Assembly (NCBI GenBank): GCA_016291495.1
Contig: JAEEXI010000005.1
Coordinates: 1 to 64,000 of the forward strand
Reading direction: 5' to 3'
Length of the DNA: 64,000 bases
DNA from: Prevotella sp.
GTDB taxonomy: Bacteria; Bacteroidota; Bacteroidia; Bacteroidales; Bacteroidaceae
Made by a program: the position numbers and the translations under genes. Below, one piece after another: positions 41,282 through 47,962 of this stretch. Positions within the stretch are counted from its first letter, which is position 1. Each line of letters starts with the position of its first letter. A model generated the notes under the pieces. That model saw nothing but the letters and a program-made list of their open reading frames with translations, searched no databases and was not told the DNA's origin.

Positions 41282-42289
41282 ATGAAAAAGATAAAAAAAT
41301 ATTCTAGTTTTTTTATTTTTATGTTTTGTATGTTCATGACTTCTTGTTCTTCGGAGATTAATGAAATAGTCCAACAACGAGAAGAGATGTATATTGATTC
41401 AAAAGCAATACAAGAGTTAAAGGTTTTCAACGATAAGACGTTGGAGTCAAAAGGGAACAAGATTATGCGTGGTGGAATACCAAGATGGGTTACTATATCT
41501 GTTCATGATGCCATAGGTGCTTATTGTGGTGGAAAGACAGGTGCGGCAATGGGTGGTAAAATCGGTTTGGTTGCGGGAAGTCCCATTACAGGAGCAACGT
41601 TCGGGGGATTTTTAGGAGCAGTTGGTTGGGGTGCACTTAGATCTGCTTTGAAATATCATGATACTTGTTCATATGCGTGTACGCCTGAAGATTTTCAAAA
41701 TAACTTCGTTAATAAAGCATGTCCCTTGGTAAAAAAATATTATGATGACCTGCAATCGAATCTAAATATTAAGGAAAATGATTTGTTAATCCCAGATAGT
41801 TTATGTGAGCAGATTGATGTTGATGAACAAATTCTTGATAGTGTGAATATGGATAATCACTATTTATATGTAGGTAAACTTCACAATATCATACTATCTT
41901 CTTTGGATAATTCAACACAGGTGGGTGAAGATATAAGTTTATCAATGAGAAGTTCTTTGAATTATGAAGATATTGAAGAAGATATCAATTTTACATACAT
42001 TTCTTCTCAAATGGATTGGAATGAGTTTTATGATGAAGCTAATCAAATGACAATAGAACTGGAAGCTGATACTGTAAACTCAAAAGTGGATTATGTGATG
42101 ACGCTTTTTGCTGATATTTTTTCGTCTTACTCATCTGAAATCACTGATGTAGTAATGCTAATTAATAAATATGCGGCTGTTGTTAAAGCTTCTGATGAGT
42201 TTACAGAGGAAGAAAAAGAGTACATTATGTATGGACTTGCTACAGCTCTTTATAGTTATAACTATTGGGAAGTTGAATACTTAAAATAA
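41282..42289 (+). CDS. Lipoprotein with an internal glycine-zipper segment, unknown function
   Basis: The 335-residue precursor has a lipobox ending MTSC (Cys22) and a charged stretch. Residues 78-118 form a glycine-rich hydrophobic region, GAYCGGKTGAAMGGKIGLVA followed by GATFGGFLGAVGWGAL, with regular small-residue spacing. This is the pattern of glycine zippers found in pore-forming and bacteriocin-like proteins. A cysteine pair (TCSYAC) follows at 129-133. The remainder is acidic and helical with no recognised domain. The gene is strongly AT-rich. Toxin-like behaviour is inference from the zipper and the adjacent membrane gene; a structural or channel lipoprotein is equally possible. Confidence 0.65.
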   Translation: MKKIKKYSSFFIFMFCMFMTSCSSEINEIVQQREEMYIDSKAIQELKVFNDKTLESKGNKIMRGGIPRWVTISVHDAIGAYCGGKTGAAMGGKIGLVAGSPITGATFGGFLGAVGWGALRSALKYHDTCSYACTPEDFQNNFVNKACPLVKKYYDDLQSNLNIKENDLLIPDSLCEQIDVDEQILDSVNMDNHYLYVGKLHNIILSSLDNSTQVGEDISLSMRSSLNYEDIEEDINFTYISSQMDWNEFYDEANQMTIELEADTVNSKVDYVMTLFADIFSSYSSEITDVVMLINKYAAVVKASDEFTEEEKEYIMYGLATALYSYNYWEVEYLK

Positions 42290-42296
42290 GTAGTCT

Positions 42297-42701
42297 ATGT
42301 ATTATGAGAACAAAGTAACCAAGGTTCTTTTTTGGTTACCAAGAATAGCGATTTTGCTTTATGCTTTATACCCTTCGATAGAGGACAATGAGGCATTTGC
42401 ATTACCTTTTTATTGTACAATACTTGGTTTGTTCGTGTTGTTCTTTATAGGGTGTGGCTATTATATGATAAAGACTCCCAGGAAAGCGTTGTATTTTTTG
42501 TTGAGTAGTAATAAGAAGGAAAATATACTTGATTTATGCCTGTCCGTTTTCGGATTATGTATCTGTCTTTATAAAAAAGAAGGATTCCCCGATGGGACGT
42601 GGATAATTCTTATTATTGGATCTCTATTGGCTTTGCTACCGGATAAAACTATTATAAAGAAAGATGAAAGAGTGTATCGCAAAAATCATCCTTGTGGTTA
42701 G
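42297..42701 (+). CDS. Small polytopic membrane protein, unknown function
   Basis: The 134-residue protein has three or four hydrophobic segments (about 10-27, 35-58, 78-92 and 99-115) separated by short basic loops, and a basic C-terminus (KKDERVYRKNHPCG). It starts seven bases after the glycine-zipper lipoprotein and shares its AT-rich composition, so the two are surely co-transcribed. No family is recognised. Position and size would suit an immunity protein for the upstream product, or a membrane partner. Confidence 0.65.
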   Translation: MYYENKVTKVLFWLPRIAILLYALYPSIEDNEAFALPFYCTILGLFVLFFIGCGYYMIKTPRKALYFLLSSNKKENILDLCLSVFGLCICLYKKEGFPDGTWIILIIGSLLALLPDKTIIKKDERVYRKNHPCG

Positions 42702-42750
42702 CTTGACAGCTGTCCTTGTACTTAGTATTGTGGCATACCACTTGTATTAA
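42664..42750 (+). CDS. 28-residue single-helix membrane peptide (candidate)
   Basis: An ATG at 42664, inside the end of the 134-codon gene but in another frame, opens 28 codons. They code for a short basic start (KECIAK), an uninterrupted hydrophobic helix (IILVVSLTAVLVLSIVA) and YHLY, ending TAA at 42750. The composition is what a small membrane peptide would have. The 38-base overlap suggests coupling. It could also be a chance frame, because AT-rich membrane-protein sequence often gives hydrophobic shadow frames; however, most of the helix lies past the end of the larger gene. Confidence 0.4.
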   Translation: MKECIAKIILVVSLTAVLVLSIVAYHLY

Positions 42751-42767
42751 TGCACTTCTCCATGAGG

Positions 42768-45700
42768 CTATCTGTAAAAGTCGTCAGGGAAATCAATCGT
42801 CTCCACATTCTGTGGCGGTGTGTCTGAGTTGAAGAGGTCGTCATCGTCCTGTTGTTGCTGCGGCGGTGTGTCCTCTTCGTCAGGCTCTTCCACGATGGTG
42901 TCTGGTTGCAGCAGCAGTTGTTGCTTCGTAACCTCTACGGGTTCCAGCTCTTCATGGAAGAAGATGTCGTAATCTTCGTAGCTGAAGGTCGTGCCCAGCA
43001 GTGGCAGGTTCTGGTCGCTGATGATAATCTGCCGGCATCCGGCCAGTCGTTGTTTCATCTGCAGGTTGGCGGTGAGCTGGTGGGCATATTGCAGGGCCTC
43101 GTCGTAGCTGCGGAAGCCACTGACCATCATCCTGCTGATAGGTCCGTCGGTATCGATGTTGATGTCGAAGTTGCGCACCAGATAGCTGGTGAAGTTATAT
43201 TTCGCAATGTCATAGAGCAACTGGTTCTGGTTCACGCTGTCTGGCGAGTAGGCAAGGATAAAGGTATAGCGGGTCTCCCGTTCCGTACTGAGCGTATCAA
43301 TCGCCATCGAATCATTGGGATTCTCCAGATTCTGTCGCTTGCGCCAGATATCATCTGCCGTCATCCGTCCGCCTATCAGTCGTTTTCCTTGTTGTACACC
43401 CTTCACAATCTGTCCGGCCATCTCACTGACCTCACTCTCCGGATACTGTTCCACAATCTGGCGCATCCTTGCCACGCAACTGTCTGCCTGGTCGTTGTTG
43501 AGCAGGCTCAGTCCCTCGATAAACAGGAACTTGGCACGGTTCTGTCCTTTGGGGAACCGTTCTGCCGACAGCCTGACGTTGCTCGCCACCTCGCGATAGC
43601 GCTCTTCCCGGAAGGCGTCATAGGTGGCAGCATATAGCGAGTCCTCGATGTGTTGTCCGAAACGCTGGTTCTCCGCATAGTAGGGGTCGGAGAGCAGGAT
43701 GGTCCACTGGCTCTCCGCATGCAGCTGCTTCATCTGGGCGAGTGCCATCTCCGCCTCTGCCCATCTCTCCAGACGGGCATAGATGAGGTAGAGGTGATAC
43801 CACGCCTCGTCGTTGTGCTCGTAGTCAGGATACTGGTTCACCAGTCGGTAGAGCATCTTGTGACTGAGTATCAGGTTGTCCAGCTTGTCCTTGAGGATGA
43901 TACCTGCCCGCAACAGCGATTCCATGATAATGGCGTCACTGGCGGCTTTCTGCTCTTCCGTGAAGGGTATCTGGGCAAGGTAGTACTCTCGGGTATGGGG
44001 GTCTGTGGAGATGCTGTCAAGGGCGGTGGGGATGTTGTCGATGGAATCGCCAGGTTCCGACGACTGACCAGTGCCTGCTGTCCCTTCGGCTCTCTCTGAG
44101 CCCTCTGCACCCTCCGTTCCCTCGGCGTTCTCCGAGTCCAGATTCACCACGGTGAGGTTCGAACGTTGCCAGTTGTCGGCATTCTGGCGCCGTCCCCATT
44201 GCTGTTCGAACCGTTGTTTTCCCTGACTGACCGCCTGTGGGTTATAGAAATACCAGATAGTGCTCTGTTGCGTATTCGTAGGTGGCCGTTGCTGCTGCGT
44301 TGTAGGCCTCTGTGACAGATTGCCGGTGCCGCTGTTCTGCATGGACTGCTGTTCGGCCTCCGCCTCCTGCTGGGCACGCTTCTCCTCTTTCTCTTTTCGG
44401 ATCAGTTCCTCTATGACGCGGTCGATGGCCTTGTTACGCTCCGCCTCTGGCATAGCGGCCAGTTCCTGCAGGGAGTCCTGAAGATGGATGGCTTCCGTGT
44501 AGGGAACGAGTTCGTCCAGCACTTTCGAGCGCTGTGCCAGTTCCTTATAGCCTGGGCGGTCTTGGTCTAACAGACCGATGGCCTCTCCATAGCACCGCCG
44601 GGCATCGCTGTATTTCTCCTTCTGCCAATAGAGGTTACCCAGTTGGAGCAGCAGCACACCTTTCTCCGTTCCCCTGCGTGTCGCCTTCTTATTGCCTTGC
44701 TCGTAGGCGGCAATGGCCTTGAGCGTATCCTTTTGTATCAGATAGATGTTACCGATGGCATAATACACCTGGTCGAGATAGTCTTTGTTATTGTCGGAGG
44801 AAGCCATGCGGCGCAGTTTGCTGATGGCCTTGCGGGTGTCCATCGACGCCATTACCTCACTTTGGGCGATTCTCGCATTGAACTCCAGCTCATACGGCGG
44901 ACTCAGGCGAGTTACGTGGCGGTAGGCGTCATAAGCCTCCTGACGGTGTCCCTGCAGCGTCTCTATCTGTCCCAGAAGGAACCACATGCGGGCACGCTGC
45001 TTCCTGCGCCGTTCATGTTTGATGGCCTTGCGCAGGTAGGTGACAGCCTCCGGCCAGTGTTCACTGCGGATATGATAGTCGGCAAGGGTATAGTCCCAGT
45101 CTGCCGCCGCCTTATAGGGGATGGAGTCGCGACGCTGCTTGGTAATCAGGTCCTCTGCCTCATACAGCCAGTCCATCTCCGCATAGCATTTCGCCTGCCA
45201 CGCCCTCGCACGGGCCAGGATGGTGGGCTGTGTCTGATAGAGGCGTGCCATGTAGCCGAACGTGGCTGAGGCTTCTTCGAACTCACCTTTCTGGAACTGC
45301 GACTTACCCAGCAGCAGCCAGGCCCTCCAGATGAAGGGGTTGTATTCCCGTCGGTTCAGCCATTCCAGGTCTTTCTGCGTCTTCCGCCTCGTCTTCTTCC
45401 AGGCGGGACGTGCCTTGATGCTATGTCTGCGGATGGCCTTTTCCGACTTCTCGATGGCGCGGTCGAACTGTCCGCTGCCCAGTGTCTTGCTGTTCTTGTT
45501 GGCTACCGTATAGAGCGGTATCAGCTGTGTGTGGTCGTCGTGGTTACCGTTCTCCTTCTCCAGGCTACCCTCAATAAACGCCTGCGAACCGTTGAAATAG
45601 GTGTTGTAACGGGCATTGAACGAATGCCACCAGCGCGTGCCTGCCGTATTCTTCTTCGTGGAACAGGACACCAGCAGCAAAACTGCTGATGTAAGAAGTA

Positions 45701-45929
45701 TGAGGTAAGAGGTAAGAGATGTGTTGGCTTTTGAGGAATGGCACGCTTCTTCCTTCTTCCGTTTTCCTTCTTCCACCAAATCCGCCAGTTTACACTCACT
45801 CCTGCTGCTGCACGAACCGCAGTCGCCCTCGCTCTTGACAATAGGCTCGTCCTTACCACACATCGAGAAGAGGGCGGCAATGGCACCCAAGGCAACCAGT
45901 GCGATGACAACGATCAGCAGAAACGACAT
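42768..45929 (-). CDS. PorW/SprE-like TPR lipoprotein fused to a small cysteine-rich membrane protein
   Basis: The 1053-residue frame has two parts. Residues 1-65 are a small membrane protein: helix at 3-22, then GDCGSCSSRSECKLADL with Cys37, Cys40 and Cys46. Residues about 88-1053 match the TPR lipoprotein PorW/SprE associated with type IX secretion and gliding: VSCSTKKNTAGTRWWHSFNARYNTYF begins it (quoted in part), several TPRs lie at 210-480, and a Gln/Glu-rich low-complexity stretch is at about 515-585. The join SLTSYLILLTSA (71-82) is coded by GAGGTAA heptads. The second part has its own lipobox (LLLVSC, Cys89) but no ATG upstream of it in frame. Either an in-frame fusion exists or the lipoprotein starts at an unusual codon. 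Confidence 0.75.
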   Translation of the reverse strand: MSFLLIVVIALVALGAIAALFSMCGKDEPIVKSEGDCGSCSSRSECKLADLVEEGKRKKEEACHSSKANTSLTSYLILLTSAVLLLVSCSTKKNTAGTRWWHSFNARYNTYFNGSQAFIEGSLEKENGNHDDHTQLIPLYTVANKNSKTLGSGQFDRAIEKSEKAIRRHSIKARPAWKKTRRKTQKDLEWLNRREYNPFIWRAWLLLGKSQFQKGEFEEASATFGYMARLYQTQPTILARARAWQAKCYAEMDWLYEAEDLITKQRRDSIPYKAAADWDYTLADYHIRSEHWPEAVTYLRKAIKHERRRKQRARMWFLLGQIETLQGHRQEAYDAYRHVTRLSPPYELEFNARIAQSEVMASMDTRKAISKLRRMASSDNNKDYLDQVYYAIGNIYLIQKDTLKAIAAYEQGNKKATRRGTEKGVLLLQLGNLYWQKEKYSDARRCYGEAIGLLDQDRPGYKELAQRSKVLDELVPYTEAIHLQDSLQELAAMPEAERNKAIDRVIEELIRKEKEEKRAQQEAEAEQQSMQNSGTGNLSQRPTTQQQRPPTNTQQSTIWYFYNPQAVSQGKQRFEQQWGRRQNADNWQRSNLTVVNLDSENAEGTEGAEGSERAEGTAGTGQSSEPGDSIDNIPTALDSISTDPHTREYYLAQIPFTEEQKAASDAIIMESLLRAGIILKDKLDNLILSHKMLYRLVNQYPDYEHNDEAWYHLYLIYARLERWAEAEMALAQMKQLHAESQWTILLSDPYYAENQRFGQHIEDSLYAATYDAFREERYREVASNVRLSAERFPKGQNRAKFLFIEGLSLLNNDQADSCVARMRQIVEQYPESEVSEMAGQIVKGVQQGKRLIGGRMTADDIWRKRQNLENPNDSMAIDTLSTERETRYTFILAYSPDSVNQNQLLYDIAKYNFTSYLVRNFDINIDTDGPISRMMVSGFRSYDEALQYAHQLTANLQMKQRLAGCRQIIISDQNLPLLGTTFSYEDYDIFFHEELEPVEVTKQQLLLQPDTIVEEPDEEDTPPQQQQDDDDLFNSDTPPQNVETIDFPDDFYR
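45690..45731. repeat. Period-7 sequence at the fusion joint of the PorW-like gene
   Basis: Plus-strand ATGAGGTAAGAGGTAAGAGA contains two GAGGTAA units with flanking variants. In the coding direction the frame stays open and gives SLTSYLILLTS. Confidence 0.75.
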
Positions 45930-45950
45930 AATTTATGCGGTAGCAAATTC

Positions 45951-45992
45951 TTCACTCTCAACTTTCAACTCTCAACTTTCAACTTTGAATTG
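45951..45992. repeat. Period-7 array (TCAACTT, 6 units) at the aroA 3' end
   Basis: TTCACTC, TCAACTT, TCAACTC, TCAACTT, TCAACTT and TGAATTG are contiguous. The last aroA codons (FKVES) and the stop TGA (45974-45972) are inside the array. Confidence 0.88.
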
Positions 45993-47225
45993 CGCTTTGC
46001 GCAAGTCTTCCCAATAGTGGGGATATGATTTCGTCACGACCTGCGGCTGATTGATGGTCAGCGAATCCAGCCTGAGTGCCGCAGGGGCAAACGACAGGGC
46101 CATACGGTGGTCTTCATACGTGTCGATACCCTGCTGGAAGTCTGGTTCACACCGTGTTCCGTCCCAGATCAGCTCGCTGCCGTTCACGTCACGCAAGACG
46201 AAACCGAGTTTCCTCATCTCCTTCTTGAGTGCCTCGATGCGGTCGGTCTCCTTGATTTTGAGCGTCGAAAGCCCCTTGAAATGGAAGGGCACATTCAGCA
46301 TGGCGCAGGTCACCACGAAGGTCTGGGCAAGGTCGGGCGAGTTGACGAAGTCGTATTCCAGCCTCGGCACACAGCGTCCGGAATGCCGGAGTGTGACAGT
46401 GGTAGGTACTCCCTGTTCTTTGGTCTCAAACACACTCTTCACCCCCAGCAGACTGAAGATGTAGCGTACGGACGAGTCGCCTTGTTTCGAGCCGTCCATC
46501 AGCCCCTCCAGCCGGATAGTAGCCTCCCGGTCTTTCGAGAGCGCCATGATCTCATACCAGTAAGAAGCACCGCTCCAGTCGTTCTCGATATAGTAGGCAC
46601 GCTCCCGGTAGGGTTGCGACTGCACCGCTATCGTGTTATAGTCGCTCCATTCCGCATCAGCTCCGAACTCACGCATCGTCCATAGTGTCAGGTCGATGTA
46701 CGGACGTGAGATGACGTCACCCGTCAGTTGGAGTGTCAGACCGTTGCTCAGCGCAGGACCGATCATCAGCAGCGCGGAGATATACTGTGAACTGATATTG
46801 CCGGGCACCTCCAGTATGCCGCCGTCCAGTCGTCTGCCACGGATACGGAGTGGGGGATAGCCCTCCTCACCCATATAGGTGATGTCTGCCCCCAGGAATC
46901 GCAGGGCATCCACCAGCACCCCAATCGGACGGTGCTTCATGCGCTCCGTCCCTGTCAGAACGTGTTCCTCGCCTTCTTTGACGGCCAGATAGGCTGTCAT
47001 GAAACGCATGGCTGTGCCTCCCGCCTTGATGTCAATCTCGTAGGGATTGTCTTTCAATGCCGAGACAATCACCTCCGTGTCGTCACAGTCCGACAGGTTC
47101 TCTGGCAGGATACGACCACCCGACAAGGCGTGGATAATCAGCGCCCTATTGGAAATACTCTTCGATGCTGGTAGTTTAGCAGTATGTTGGATACGGTCTG
47201 GTGCCGTAATCGTATATTGTGTCAT
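45972..47225 (-). CDS. aroA: 3-phosphoshikimate 1-carboxyvinyltransferase (EPSP synthase)
   Basis: The 417-residue enzyme of the shikimate pathway adds enolpyruvate to shikimate 3-phosphate. Motifs include LPASKSISNRALI, AGGTAMRFMTAYLA, LTGTERMKHRPIG, SSQYISALLMIGPAL, DLTLWTMREFG and LKIKETDRIEALKKEMRKLG. EDHRMALSFA follows near the end. The ATG at 47225 is chosen because an upstream in-frame codon at 47255 lies in the -7 box. The C-terminal FKVES is encoded by heptad repeats, so the original C-terminus may have been altered. Convention would expect other shikimate genes in a cluster, but none is adjacent. Confidence 0.95.
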   Translation of the reverse strand: MTQYTITAPDRIQHTAKLPASKSISNRALIIHALSGGRILPENLSDCDDTEVIVSALKDNPYEIDIKAGGTAMRFMTAYLAVKEGEEHVLTGTERMKHRPIGVLVDALRFLGADITYMGEEGYPPLRIRGRRLDGGILEVPGNISSQYISALLMIGPALSNGLTLQLTGDVISRPYIDLTLWTMREFGADAEWSDYNTIAVQSQPYRERAYYIENDWSGASYWYEIMALSKDREATIRLEGLMDGSKQGDSSVRYIFSLLGVKSVFETKEQGVPTTVTLRHSGRCVPRLEYDFVNSPDLAQTFVVTCAMLNVPFHFKGLSTLKIKETDRIEALKKEMRKLGFVLRDVNGSELIWDGTRCEPDFQQGIDTYEDHRMALSFAPAALRLDSLTINQPQVVTKSYPHYWEDLRKAQFKVES

Positions 47226-47252
47226 TCTTGCGTACCTTACATTAACAGAGGT

Positions 47253-47284
47253 CAAAGTTACGACAAAATGCCGGATATAGCAAA
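47253..47284 (-). promoter_or_regulatory. aroA promoter
   Basis: On the minus strand TTTG (47284-47281), 20-bp spacer, TAACTTTG (47260-47253). The leader is about 24 nt to the ATG at 47225. Confidence 0.75.
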
Positions 47285-47300
47285 AAAAGTCCGTTAAAAA

Positions 47301-47332
47301 TTTGCAAATCCAGAAATAAAGCCGTACCTTTG
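47301..47332 (+). promoter_or_regulatory. tRNA-Pro promoter
   Basis: TTTG at 47301-47304, 20-bp spacer, TACCTTTG at 47325-47332, continuing CACACGATTTTT. Confidence 0.8.
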
Positions 47333-47364
47333 CACACGATTTTTAAAAATCATTTGCAAAGGAT

Positions 47365-47440
47365 CGGGATTTAGCGCAGTTGGTAGCGCACACGTCTGGG
47401 GGGCGCGAGGTCGCTGGTTCGAGTCCAGTAATCCCGACCA
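47365..47440 (+). tRNA. tRNA-Pro (anticodon GGG), CCA encoded
   Basis: The acceptor CGGGATT pairs with AATCCCG, the discriminator is A, and CCA is encoded at 47438-47440. The D-arm is GCGC-AGTTGGTA-GCGC, the loop CTGGGGG carries GGG at 47398-47400, and the T-arm GCTGG-TTCGAGT-CCAGT is normal. The anticodon stem CACGT/GCGCG has an A-C mismatch at the second pair, where an A-T pair would be expected. Otherwise the structure is sound. Confidence 0.88.
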
Positions 47441-47486
47441 AAAGTAAAAAGGAAGTTGCTGATTAGCAGTGACTTCCTTTTACTTT
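47441..47486 (+). terminator. Intrinsic terminator after tRNA-Pro
   Basis: AAAGTAAAAAGGAAGT pairs with ACTTCCTTTTACTTT (one bulged A) around a TGCTGATTAGCAGTG loop that can itself pair. Confidence 0.8.
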
Positions 47487-47908
47487 AATCACAATTTTAA
47501 TCACGTTTTGGCTTGTTAAGTGATTTCACGCAAACAAAAGATTTTCAAACGGTCTCACGGGTCTCACGGTCTCACGGGTCTCACGGTCTCACGGGTCTTT
47601 TTTCGTATAGGGTGAAGTTTGCGCATTATAACTTGGGCTTGCACGCCAGAGGGTTAAAGACCAAAGAAAGCTGAGACTTTAGATACTTTTGAAACCGCTT
47701 AGGCTTGATATACACCTGTTTTCAGACTTACTAACGGGAATTCTAAGGCTTACTAACAGATTTTTTAAGGCTTGAAAAAGTGTGCAGGAATTTGAAAGAC
47801 TGAAACACGAGACTTGGAAAGATTTTTCCATGCGGAAATATATTTCCAGGAAATGAGGAGGAAATAACGGTTAATGATTAATGGTTAAGGGTCCCAGAGA
47901 GAAGTGAG
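47487..47908. other. Intergenic region with short repeats, no gene seen
   Basis: About 420 bp with no credible reading frame. It holds the GGTCTCAC array (47551-47597), two copies of a TTACTAAC motif (about 47726 and 47750) and AT-rich sequence including TTAATGATTAATGG heptad-like steps. No promoter pair was seen pointing out of it. Confidence 0.7.
47551..47597. repeat. 17-bp-period tandem array of GGTCTCAC/GGGTCTCAC
   Basis: Units of 8 and 9 bases (GGTCTCAC and GGGTCTCAC) alternate about two and a half times, giving a 17-bp period. Confidence 0.88.
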
Positions 47909-47942
47909 AAAAGAAAGAAGGCTCCCATGCGGGGGCCTTCTT
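47909..47942 (-). terminator. Intrinsic terminator after the C10 peptidase gene
   Basis: On the minus strand AAGAAGGCCCCC pairs with GGGAGCCTTCTT (one G-T pair) around GCAT and is followed by a T-rich tract. It begins 20 nt after the stop at 47963. Confidence 0.75.
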
Positions 47943-47962
47943 GATGGTTTATGTTTTGCGCT

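Noticed and set aside
42852..43637. Open frame of 261 codons opposite the PorW-like gene
   Set aside because: The PorW-like frame has coherent TPRs. The opposite frame contains no plausible domain and shares the same codon positions.
47487..47908. Integrated element next to tRNA-Pro
   Set aside because: There is no integrase, no direct repeat of the tRNA 3' end and no other mobile gene in the gap. Only short tandem repeats are seen.
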